In this document: piece after piece, positions 35,408-45,870 of the stretch
Numbering within the stretch: the first letter of the stretch is position 1
Layout of the letters: each line of letters starts with the position of its first letter
DNA from: Onthophagus taurus
Lineage: Eukaryota > Arthropoda > Insecta > Coleoptera > Scarabaeidae
Direction: 5' to 3'
Assembly: GCF_036711975.1 (NCBI RefSeq)
Contig: NC_091970.1
Coordinates: 4,099,501-4,163,500 of the forward strand
Length of the DNA stretch: 64,000 nucleotides
Made by a program: the position numbers and the translations under genes
Notes under the pieces: model-generated
Told to the model about the DNA's origin: nothing
The model's input: only the letters and a program-made list of their open reading frames with translations
Databases searched by the model: none

Positions 35408-36556
35408 CAGTAAAACCTCAATATAACGGACTTCGACTAAATCACAATTTTGACGTTTCGAACATAACCTAATTCAACATAATTTTAAATAACTTTTGTT
35501 TACAAATTTATTTCATTAACGGTAATTTTTATATCACATCTTACATTATCATCTATTATCTTCAATTTTTGATATAAATTGTGTCTTAACACCAAAAAAT
35601 TACGTCAATGGGATTTTTTTAAATTTTGTCGTTTTTGAACGTATCCTAATTCGACGTAATTCCTTTTTAATCACTTTTTCTCTACAAATTTTTATTATTA
35701 AGTCAGCAATTTTTATATGATATTGAAAATAGAATCTTTTATCTTTAATTTATGATGTAAATCGGTTTTTAACTCCAAAAAATAAAATCAATGCAACTTT
35801 ATTAAATTTTGACGTTTACGAATGTATCCTAATTCGACGTAATACTTTTTAACGACTTGTTCTCTACAAATTTTTGTTATTAATTCAGCAATTTTTATAT
35901 GATATTGAAAATAGAATCATTTATCTTCAATTTGTGATATAAATCGTTTTTTAACTCCTAAAAATTAACTCAACGAGATTTTTTTAAATTTTCACGTTTT
36001 CGAACGTATCCTAATTCAACTTAACTCCTTTTAAATAACTGTTCTTTACAAATCATTACCATCAATACGGCAATTTTTATATCTCATCTTAAAATATCGC
36101 CTTTAATCTTCAATTTGTGATATAAATCGGTTTTTAACTCCAAAAAATAAAATCAATGAGATTTTATTACATTTTGACGTTTTCGAACGTATCCTAATAT
36201 ATTTTCTCTACAAGTTTTTATTATTAACTCAGCAATTTTTATATGATATTGAAAATAACATCTTTTATCTTACATTTATGATATAAATCGTTTCTTAATT
36301 CCAAAAAATTACGTCAATGATTTTTCTTTTAATTTTGACGTTGTCGAACGTATCCTAATGTAACCTAATTCCTTTTTGAAGACTTTCTGAAGTATATTTT
36401 TATTGAACTAAAAGTGGAACTAACACTACACCTACAACTAGAAACATTCTGTTTTAGCCGTCTTAACAGACGTTCGGCTAAACCAGAATGTTTCTAGTTC
36501 TAGGTCTAATGTTAGTTCTTATAACAGTGTTTTAGTCCGTTATATCAAATTTTTAC
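35408..36556. mobile_element. Element with pogo-like ends containing a satellite array
   Basis: The left end is CAGTAAAACCTCAATATAAC then GGACT. The right end, read inward, is AAGTAAAAATTTGATATAAC then GGACT, so 20 of 25 positions match. A TA precedes the left end. The interior holds about five tandem units of about 180 bp, with blocks TTTTGACGTTTTCGAACGTA, TCCTAATTCGACGTAA, CAGCAATTTTTATATGATAT and TCGGTTTTTAACTCCAAAAA, then a hairpin at 36,418-36,517. No open frame, so it would be non-autonomous. Confidence 0.5.
36418..36517. repeat. Fold-back hairpin repeat (family also at 55,678)
   Basis: AACTAACACTA...CTAGAAACATTCTG..TTTAGCCG faces CGGCTAAACCAGAATGTTTC then TAGTTCTAGGTCTAATGTTA, making arms of about 43 nt with few mismatches around a short loop. 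A second member is found 19 kb away. Confidence 0.7.
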
Positions 36557-36684
36557 TTAAACTGAATTAAATTTTTTGATTTTTAATAAGCCAACATTAT
36601 TATTAATTTTTTTTGAATATACAAAGCTTTCCCTTAAATCTAATTTGTTTTAAAAGATTTACACAGTGTACATAACGATAAAAT

Positions 36685-39600
36685 TTATTTATCAGTTTCG
36701 CTAATTGTCGCAGGAACATTAGGATCGTAATTTCCCAACCTATTTTGTTCTTCCTGTATAGAATCGTCATCATCCCTTGAAGACCCCTTCGAATTATTAG
36801 GCATAATCAACTCCGTTAACAAATCATCCGAAAGCATTTCAAAACTTTTCATGCTATCGATACTTTTAAAGATAGCCGACGTTATTTTTGGCTTTGTATT
36901 TTTTTCTGGCTTTTTTATTTTAATCCCTCCGTCGCTGCCACCATTTGTATACTCAACTTGATTCGTATAAACGTAAGAAAACTCCGAGAGACTTTGATTC
37001 GACTGTGTCAAACCGGTTTGATTATGAATTAGGTTTTCTGTGTTGACGGGCGAAGTCGTTTCCGGATAATCCAAGTAATCTTCTTCGTCTTCTTCGTCGT
37101 ACTTCGATGGGGGATCGTGTATTAAAGCTGTTTGATCCGATTCGGCAATCACCGGAAGATTTCCCGAACCGGGACTTCTTCTCACACCTTGTTGTACTTC
37201 CACCACGAAAACGCCATCTCTTGCACTTGGCGAATATTTCATTTTAGTCGCTCTGCTATCTTCTTCAAGATCCTAAAATTAAAAAGAAATTAGTTATTTT
37301 CGCATTGTTTAATAAAGACGTTATTGAAAGATTAATTTGGACATTTAAAATGATAAGTCTATAGGCTTCAATGAAGAGGATCCAGTTTGCCAGCAATGTT
37401 TAGCTTCTATCAGCAGTATTTAGTTTTATACAAAATGTACGTAGTCGTCTATCAGCTGTATCTAGCTTCTGCCGGCTGTATTTAGTCTTCTAACAGCAAT
37501 ATCTAGCTTCTGTCAGCTGTATCTAATCTTATACCAGCAATATGTAACTTATGTCAGCAGAATCTAGTCTTCTACTAGAAGAGCTTATTAGCACACAAAG
37601 CATTTTTACAGATAACATCTTGGAAAGGTGTACTAATAGATAAACTAACAGGATTCCTTCTTTAGAAAGACTGGTTGATAGAGGAAAAGATTATGATCAT
37701 CCAGGGTTACTATGATGAACTTTAGCGTAGAAGGAAGATTTATTTTGACATAAAATTCATGCAGAGAATAAAAAATCCTTTAAAATAAACCCAAACTCGA
37801 TGGAGTTATCTCAAAGAATGGCAGCGATATAACCTAAAATACAAAAAAACAATCGACGATCATCATTTCTTAAAACCTTCATATCTCGGTAGTTTTTAAA
37901 GATAACCCCATCAAGTTTGGACTCGTTTTAAAACATTTTTAACGTAGATTACGTTTCTTTCTTCAGTTTCCACAATAAGATGGTTATTCTTTAACGTCAT
38001 CGTGATGATGCTTCCGTTGGTGTTCGAATGATTCGTTTTCGCGTTTTGAAGCGAATTTTTCGTGGTAGTCGTCGCAGTTTCGCAAATCTCCTCTGCCGTT
38101 TCGATCGTTAGATGAGTTTCGGTACTCTAAAAGCAACAGAAAAAAAGCATTTCAATTAAACGATTTCGTTGATTTTATTGATTTTTTTAAAATTGTGTGG
38201 TGATGACGTCATATCGAGTCATAGACGCGTCAATGACCTAGTAGAGCGAAAAAGATGACGCGTCTCTATGAAACAATCATTCGTCTGGCATTCGAAAGAG
38301 AGACCGTGGCCCCGCGGTCGACATCGTAGTTGGCGAAAACGGTTGACTAACGCAAACAAACGCCCCGTCGAAACAAAAGCGACCGCGCGCCGCCAATGAC
38401 CTTGAGACGGAATGAATCGACCTCAATTCTTCGTTTTTTTAACATTAAAACCGTTAAAACTGTTATAATTAGGGATTTAAAAAAAAATTTTTTTTGGGGG
38501 TAACTAAAAAAAATTTTTTTTTTCGATTTTTTTTTTAATTTGAAGAAAAATGTTTGAGGGGTATAATAATGTGATGTAACTGTTCTTTTGGAAACAAACG
38601 CAAAATGTGGGGTTTTTGACCGCGCGCGGTTCCTACCCAACAATCAATCATCGAGCGGGTGCACCCTGAATCCTCCTTCTCTTCTTCTTTGCTGTAATGA
38701 TAGGCTACAACCTTTACATAAAGGACATAACGGTATTTGTGCTTCCCCCTTGCAAAAAAGAAGAATCGGGGGGCGTTTTATGTTTTTTTTTTTTAATTTT
38801 ATTTGTTTTTAATCCGGTCCTGTTTATGCGAAAAAAATAAATTTAACTCCGATCTAAGTGGTCTATGCGAATACTTAGATATCTGCGACAAACGTCCCGG
38901 TTTAGTCGTTTTAAAAACAACCGTCACCGCGCCCGAGTTTATTCACTCCGTCGTTGCATTTTTTTCAAATCGCGCATCCCTTGGATACTTTCGTCTCTTT
39001 CTAACGCGACGAAAGCTTTCGCGAGCATTCTTGTGACGTAATTCGTTACTCGTGCGCAGTTTGACTTTCCCAAAGTCACCGGGCCAAACCAACTTTTTCG
39101 GCGATGCAGCAATTTCGTTAGAGAGAGAAAGAAAATTAGGGGGGAAGAGAAGATTTTTAAAGATGGAAGAAGGCGATTTTCGATTTTTAGAGGTGGGGGG
39201 AAATTTAACCCGCGCGACCTCTATCGGTTTTATTTTCGATTTTCGATAGTTAACGAGTTGAATTTTAATATTAAAAAATTACAATTTCCTTTATTAATTC
39301 AAAAAAAAACTTAATTCGTCTTTATTTATTTTTCGTTTTTAAATAAAAAAAGAGTTGAGGCGATAACAAATGAATTTCTAGTGGGGAAGTGGTCCCCCTT
39401 TTACGTTCATTTGGAGAGGGGGCGAGTTTCTCCGCGCACCTTCTTTTTTGTGCTTTTTTTAAAGTTTTTTTGATTTTTTTACCCAAAGTTTCTCGTCCCT
39501 CGGCATATTTCCGCTCTTGCCTTTTTGGCTTCTTCTTCTTCTTCGACAAACGCGATCCTTGTCGCTCCTAACTTGCGCCGGGTTAAGTTAGAAAGAAAGG

Positions 39601-41423
39601 GTGGGTTACGACGTTTTTCGGATAGCAACGAACTTCTTTTTTACGAAGATGGAGAGGCGAAGAGGGGAAAAATTAAGATGGGGGGAACGCGAGTTGGCGA
39701 AATTTGGGAGTGAATGTCCGGGCAAGGACCTCTCGCCAAATGCAATCGGCAGAAGAATGCAATTTGGCAACCAAAAAAAACCAGTGGCGTATCAAAAAAA
39801 ATTTGTTCCCAAAAAAAAGTGTTTCTCAATTTCTCATGAAACAAAAAATGTATCATTTCTTTTCTAACTGAAAAATTGTCCAAAAAAACCTCTTAAACCG
39901 TCATATAAAAATGTAGGTCGAAGAACAGGATTTCTCCTTACACCAAAAGGCGGCAGATGCAGATGCAAAAGAACCCCCCCCCAACTTTTTTTCTTCATCT
40001 TTTCCTCGCAATAACGATTTCGAATGCTAATTACTCAAAAAAAAAAAATAAAATAAGCAGGTGCTAAAAACAATTAATTAAATTTGATACGCCACTGCAA
40101 CAATTAAATCATTTTTTTGGCACAAAATTTTAACTTTATAGATTCGGGCGAAGAAGAAGATCGTTGCACCCAAAAACGTCATCCGACACCGTCTCAGTCT
40201 CCAATTACATCCGAAAAAGTAACAAAACCAAAAGTGGAAAAAAAATTAATTCTAAAAATGACATGAAAAAGTGAAGACGCTGTAACACTTGGAGGATACC
40301 CAAAATTGGTAAATCCGGATACTATCACGTTTAAACATCAAATTCGAATAAAAAAAAATGTATTTCCTTTCTCATAATACAGGCAACCCTAATTGCACTG
40401 ATGAATTTTGGGTTGCATACTAATCCAATTACAAATACTTTTTAATTTCACCTTATCGTTATTAAAAGGATGGGTACGAAGTGTTAACAAATCTATAATT
40501 GGTAAATCGGGATACTCTCACGTTTAAACATCAAAATCGAATCAAAAATAAAAAATAATTTTTCATCTCGTTATATAGGCAACCTTAATTACATGACATA
40601 CAAAATGATATATTTTGGGTTGCATACTAATTCAATTAAAAATTTATTTTATAGGTTTTCCTAATTTTACCTTATCATTATTGAAAAGATAAGTATGAAG
40701 TGTTAACACATCCAAAATTAGTAAATTGAGATACTCTCACTTTTAAACATAAACATCGAATCATAAAAAGGTATTTTTTATCTCGTTGTATACGCAACCT
40801 TAATTACATCGATGTATTTTGGGTTGGATAATAACTCGATTTAAAGAAAATGTATTATTTTTTTAATTTTTTAAATTTTACCTTATCATTATTAAAAAGA
40901 TGAGTATGAAGTGGTTGAGAAACACTCTCAACGCTGCTTTCGTTCCGGACCGCATCCGAATATAATTTATCGGCGCTTCTTTTCGAGTAGCGCCTCCACA
41001 ACGACCTAAAAGCAATTTATCACGTTTTTAGTCATAAATTTAAGATAAAAATTTGTGTGAGGCATCAACAAATTCTGTTACACCACCTTTTTTACCTTAT
41101 TGCAAATCCTGTTATAACCGTCAAAATTAGGGGGGTTATCGTCGCGAAACATGCCAAAAATAACGTTTGAAGATCATTAAATCCTATAAATCACAAGAAA
41201 TAGATAATCAAAATTAATAATTAAATAATAACTTACCAATTTCTGTATCATCTTCGATGTAAAATCCGGTTCCATTAAATATCTTCCCTGGGGATGATGT
41301 GGTTCGAGTTATAATATTATCCGGTTGTGGTTTTGGAGTCATTCCGGGTACGAATCGGTAAATTTCCGGTGGTCGAGTTGCATTAGGACCTGTTAGAGTC
41401 ATATCTTGATGCGACAAGTTCAT
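36685..41423 (-). CDS. Single-pass membrane protein with long cytoplasmic tail, function unknown
   Basis: Five exons join in phase: 41,433-41,237 (ATG at 41,423), 41,183-41,096, 41,005-40,882, 38,126-37,953 and 37,272-36,685, predicting 386 residues. The N-terminal part (about 62 residues) carries two N-glycosylation sequons, NAT and NGT. The 88-nt second exon supplies LFLACFATITPLILTVITGF, a transmembrane helix, followed by the basic stop-transfer RSLWRRYSKR. The rest, about 290 residues, is polar: TLKNNHLIVETEERN, VFVVEVQQGVRRSP, an acidic DEEDEEDYLDY stretch and EMLSDDLLTELIMP. I do not recognise the family. No signal peptide is seen, so it is either a type III protein or has another 5' exon between 41,434 and the next gene. 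AATAAA overlaps the stop region. The tail resembles an adaptor-binding cytoplasmic domain, by composition only. Confidence 0.75.
37768..37952. repeat. Palindromic repeat copy abutting a splice donor
   Basis: Left arm AAAATCCTTTAAAATAAACC then AACTCGATGGAGTTATCTC. The right arm ends ATAACCCCATCAAGTTTGGA then CTCGTTTTAAAACATTTTTA and the family edge ACGTAGATTAC. Read on the minus strand, that edge is GTAATCTACG, the donor of the exon ending at 37,953. Confidence 0.75.
38127..40279. other. Long intron of the membrane-protein gene
   Basis: CpG-rich around 38,200-38,420 and 38,880-39,240. Contains a perfect CRE-type TGACGTCA at 38,204-38,211 and, on the minus strand, TCAAGGTCATTGG (core 38,397-38,405), a good FTZ-F1-type monomer site. 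These could mark an internal promoter or enhancer. Several frames up to 88 codons are seen on both strands but have no domain or splice support. Confidence 0.4.
40280..40915. repeat. Three tandem copies of an exon-intron boundary, about 210-bp unit
   Basis: Three direct copies share GGTAAAT(C/T)GGGATACTCTC, CGTTTAAACATCAAAATCGA, AGGCAACCTTAATTACAT, ATTTTGGGTTGCATACTAA and TTTACCTTATCATTATT followed by AAGTATGAAGTG. The last block is the reverse complement of the 3' end and donor of the membrane-protein exon at 41,005-40,882. The splice donor GATAAG/GTAAAAT is thus repeated downstream in the intron (near 40,675; as GATAAG/GTGAAAT near 40,455). Confidence 0.7.
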
Positions 41424-42333
41424 CTCGCTATTTCTAAAATATCCAAAAACATTCAATTTTAATAAAAACAATCGTTATTTTTACCTATTTTTTAAATTTC
41501 AATTAATAATCAACACCATTTTTATTTTTTTCTTCATTATTTTTCTTGGTGAATCCCTCATTTTCATCGGGTTTAATTTCCCATAAAAACCCGCGTTTTC
41601 TATGGGAACAAAATCGTGATTTATTGAGATAAAACGTTACAAATGCGGGGATGGAGAGCGAAATCGTGTGAATAAAACGGAGTTGCACCTCCCCGTAGGA
41701 TTTTCAAAGGGCTACTGCGCGGTCGCCAACAACCCCCATTGATTCAAAGGGGATGTTGTGTCGTATTCTGGACCACGGGGTTTATACAAAACCCGTTCTT
41801 TCTCCTTCAAGCCCCTTTACCTATTAATCACACCTAATTGCTAGTTTCAAATAACTTTTAATAAATATTTAATTTCATCATTTTTTTTTAATTAATTTAG
41901 GAAATAAATACAATCAAAATAATATTAACAACATTTATTAAATATTTATATTTTTATTTAAATTTTATTACATTTTTGAAAATTATCGCCATCTACAAAA
42001 AAAAGCTTACACGAAAAGATGGCGCTATAAACTATAAAAAATTTTAAAAGACTAAGGCCCACTTTTACCACCTCCTGTTATTCTTGCTGTTATCTTTAAC
42101 CTCATGTTATGTCAAAAATCGTCTTTTACCACCGTTTTTATGTTACTGTTAGCGTTGACCTACCGGTTATTTTTGGCGTAACATTGACAGCCGGTTTCGG
42201 TGCCTGTTATCGGTCTGACCGGTAGGTTAAAAGTGATTCAACTATTTCCGCGAGGTGGCGTACCGTTCAAACAACACACGTGTGTCAAATTCATAACCTA
42301 AAAGAAACGAGCGGTGGTTGTGTTTGTATTGAA

Positions 42334-43640
42334 ATGGATTTTGAACGTGAAAGTAGCAGTGACGAAGAGATGATTGAAGATCTGGAAGAAATCAAGGAAT
42401 TATTTCCTATTCGTGGTGGCCGAGTCATGAAAGAAAGAATCGATCATGTTCATCATTTATCTGACGCCGAATTCGTAAAGAGGTTCCGCCTTTCCAAAGA
42501 ATGTTTTCATCGGTTGTTGTCAGAGGTTGAAGAAAACATTAAACCACGAACGGAAAGGTATTGTATATTGTATAATTTAGTATCATTTGTAAAATAAAAG
42601 ATATTATTTTCTAGAAATTCAGCAATATTTGCCTCAAACCGGTTATTATTAACATTAAGATTTTTTGCTACGGGTAATATGTTGCTGGCTGTGGCTGATT
42701 TTTGTGGGGTCAGTGAAGCTGCAGCATCTCAAATAGTGAAGTTGGTGGCAATAGCCATTGCCAATTTAAGACCCCAATACTGCAAAATGCCGGAGGGTGA
42801 CGACATTGGAAAAGCGCAAAGAAGCTTTTATAACATTGCTCGATTTCCTTTGGTTATTGGCACCATCGATTGTACGCATGTACGAATTCAATCGCCAGGT
42901 ATTGTTAGAAATATGATATACCAATGTATATCAAACATTTCTTATGTTATATTTTAGGTGGAGACCAAGCAGAAAATTTTAGGAATAGAAAAGGCTATTT
43001 TTCCTTTAATGTACAGACGGTATCGGACGCAAATCTGAAAATTTTAGATATAGTGGCTAGATGGCCTGGATCCACGCACGATCAAACTATTTTTAATAAT
43101 AGCAGTATACGCAACAGGTTTGAACAGGGCCATTTTGGAAACGGTATATTGCTTGGGGACAGTGGGTATCGCAATACGTAAGTTCACACTGTAAGAGAAT
43201 TATAATAAACATAGTAAATGAACTGTTCCATTTTAGAAATTATTTGTTAACTCCCCTTGTCGCACCAAGGACAGAGGCAGAGCGTCTCTATAATGAAGCT
43301 CAAATAAGGACCCGAAATGTCGTAGAACGGCAGTATGGGGTTTGGAAGAGACGATTCCAAGTTTTAAGATTGGAAATGAGGGTGGCGACGGAAAGGTAAC
43401 AATTAGAACCAATTAGTTAAAAAAATTATTCCGTGATTATTTCTTTTATTTGTAAGGATACAACCAATCATTGTTTCAACGGCGGTTATTCATAATATAT
43501 GCGTTGACATGAAGGAACCGTTACCACCCGAGGATGAGGATGACGATAATAACCCCAACATAGAAGTGGAGAGAAATGGTGATGACATTGCCGGTGATAA
43601 AAGGGCAGAAATGATACAATATTTCGAAACTTTGCGATAA
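42334..43640 (+). CDS. Harbinger DDE transposase, intact
   Basis: Five exons (42,334-42,557; 42,615-42,898; 42,958-43,177; 43,237-43,395; 43,457-43,640) separated by 57-61-nt GT-AG introns join in phase to 1,071 nt, 356 residues. The N-terminus is acidic (ESSSDEEMIEDLEEI) and is followed by the helical DNA-binding-like region SDAEFVKRFRLSKECFHRLL. The nuclease motifs are clear: first Asp in IGTIDCTHVRI, second in RWPGSTHDQTIF, and Glu in RNVVERQYGVWKRRF. The conserved NRKGYFSFNVQ and GDSGY segments are also present. No stop or frameshift. An in-frame ATG lies 54 nt upstream (42,280), so the start could be earlier. HARBI1-like host genes are related, but the surrounding TIRs and target duplication show this is a mobile copy. 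Confidence 0.92.
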
Positions 43641-43687
43641 CATATATATTTACAATAAGTAATAAACAATGTAACAAAATAATAAAA

Positions 43688-44754
43688 CTAATTTTTTTCT
43701 AATGAGGCCAATTTTTTCTTTTTAATTTCTAATTTATATTTTAGTACCTCCATTTCTAATTGGTGCCGTTCTTTTTCATTAGCAATTTTTAAATTGCACA
43801 GTTCTTTTTTTTTTTCAATATATTCATTGTAGCTATTGTGAATTGTTTTGTTGTCACCTGTAAACTATTTTTATTAATTCTCCTAATCTTACTGTATTTA
43901 TTTCAACTCTACCTTTTCGTTTGCCACTTTCTAAAACACTACTCTTTCTCTTCCGTAATTGTTTGGGAGTCCAAACATTCCAATCACTTTCTTTTTGACT
44001 TTTGTTGACTTCATCCTCTGGGGTGGGTGTGTTTATTTGTGATTCTGCATCAATAAATAATTCTTTGCCGGCCTATTCAGAACTAGCACCTGCTGATGCA
44101 GATGTTTGTTCTGTAAGAGACATATTAGCACCTACATCAGCAGGTGCTAACGATATCTCCGACAAAAAATTGTTTACTGCGTCAGAATCACAAATAGACC
44201 TCATTCCGTCTACACTCAAAATTATCAAAGCTAGAAAGAACATAATCATATTAATGAACAAATTCCACATGAACAGATAACAGAGGCTATTCTATATTTA
44301 TAATTTAAACCTTAAATGTACTTTAAAATTTACCTTTAATTTTTTCTTCGATAGGTGTGAGTTGTATTTCGGAACAAGGACCTCCACCAGTTTTCAATTT
44401 TTCTTGTTTCATGTCCGCACATTTTTTGCGAACGGTTTTTTTTAAAAATTCATACTTTGTGCGCAACGATTTTGAGTCTCTTGCAACTCCCGTTGTAGCA
44501 CTCATCGTCGCCGCTATCTCCTCCCACACCTGCATACAATAAATCGCCATAACATTGAAATTGAAAATTGTGTTTTATACTACACTTACATTTTGTTTCT
44601 CTTTCCAGGTGACGGTATCACTTTTTTTATTTTCTATAACTTTTTTTCGGTCGGAGATCAATTCGATCAATAAATCGACCTCTTCCATTTTAAAGTTAAT
44701 TGATCGCGGACGTTTTTTGTCGCCTGAAATTGATTGAATGGAATCCATAGCCAT
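43688..44754 (-). CDS. Harbinger accessory Myb/SANT-like DNA-binding protein
   Basis: Harbinger elements encode a second protein that brings the transposase to the ends and the nucleus. Exon 1 (44,754-44,590) starts MAMDSIQSISGDKKRPRSI; exon 2 (44,529-44,334) continues VWEEIAATMSATTGVAR and SLRTKYEFLKKTVRKK. Together they form a Myb/SANT-like trihelix with the conserved Trp residues (TWKEKQN-VWEEI). Exon 3 starts at 44,230. In a straight reading it meets TAG at 44,073-44,075, yet the same frame stays open beyond it (WTPKQLRKRKSSVLESG). After a 55-nt intron (43,912-43,858) it ends in a coiled-coil-like tail, ERHQLEMEVLKYKLEIKKKK, with the stop at 43,688. The TAG may be a nonsense mutation or the last bases of a 63-nt phase-0 intron (44,135-44,073). 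Confidence 0.8.
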
Positions 44755-45047
44755 TTTCTCTTATTCTAGTTTTCTAATCACAACTACACAACGACAATCG
44801 CTAAGAAATGTCACTTGTCAAAGAGTTGTTTACAAACATTTACAAATAATCCAATTTTAGATCATTTATACGTTCGGCCAACCGTCTTAATAAAATTCCC
44901 CTAGATATATCTCCTAACCTTGCAATAAACTTAACCTCCTCATAAGTCGGAGTGGTAAAAGCCGTTTTCGAGATAACCTAATGTTACGCGCTAACCTCCT
45001 GTAATGCTAACAGCTAGAATGACAGGAGGTGGTAAAAGTGGGCCTAA

Positions 45048-45870
45048 ATATAGAAAAATAGAAATAATTAAAATAATACAATAAAATTAACAACAAATTA
45101 ATAAATTAGATTAATAAAGTGAATAAAAATTTTTACTAAGAAGATTGATCTTAAGTTTATGTAAAAATTTGTGTTTTTATTAAACGATATTATTTAAATA
45201 ATCGATCATTAGGAAACTCGATTATAATTTGTTTAAAGACTTCATCAGTTACAGAATGAAACACGAAAAAGAATCAAGAATGGAGTTGGTCATCAACAAA
45301 GTAAAATTGATCGGCAATAATTTATTACCGATATTATTTAAAAGATTGATAAAATCGAAAATTTAATTAGAAACGAAATCAAAAGTAGATATTAATGGAA
45401 TATTTCGAAACGATTGAGAAGATGAAAAATTGGTAAAATTAAGATGGTTTTGTATATGGTATGTATTTCTGATCATAGATGGCAGTTAAATTTATACGTA
45501 AGAATAAAATTTTTTAGTAAATATTAATTATTTTTAACGAAAATTAATTAATGATAAAATTTGAAAAAATTAATTTTTAATAATAAATTGATTTAAATTA
45601 TAAATTTTTATTACCCAATTCGGATGGCGGTAGTCGAAATGTCAAAAATAATAAAATAAAGTTTGGTTATATTTACGACTAATTTAAATTGTAATATTTG
45701 AAATCTTTTTTCTAGGTTGCTTTGAAGCGTTAAGAAATGAAACTTGGTAAGATAATTTGCTTCTAATAATTAGAATACATCAAGGATTCTTTTTTGCAGT
45801 TTCGTATCCAAAAAATATTAAGTACGGAATTAACTAAATGCAGGTAATGAATTAAAAAAAAGATTTGAAA
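45048..45870. other. Intergenic DNA between Harbinger and the Mab-21 gene
   Basis: AT-rich, no gene or recognised repeat. It includes the presumed 3' UTR of the Mab-21 gene. Confidence 0.5.

Larger units (their letters stand above)
42056..45044. mobile_element. Complete PIF/Harbinger DNA transposon
   Basis: The element is 2,989 bp. Its ends are identical inverted repeats over the first 23 bases (GGCCCACTTTTACCACCTCC then TGT), with similarity continuing to about base 36. It is flanked on both sides by TAA (42,053-42,055 and 45,045-45,047), the three-base target duplication typical of this superfamily. It carries the standard two genes: a DDE transposase on the plus strand and a Myb/SANT-like DNA-binding protein on the minus strand, converging with 47 bp between their stops. 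Everything needed for mobility looks present. The insertion lies 5' of the membrane-protein gene, between it and the Mab-21 gene. Confidence 0.93.

Noticed and set aside
41503..41688. Possible signal-peptide exon for the membrane protein (hydrophobic SLSIPAFVTFYL)
   Set aside because: Its first codon is GTG, not ATG. The sequence leading to the next exon contains a stop in the phase required.
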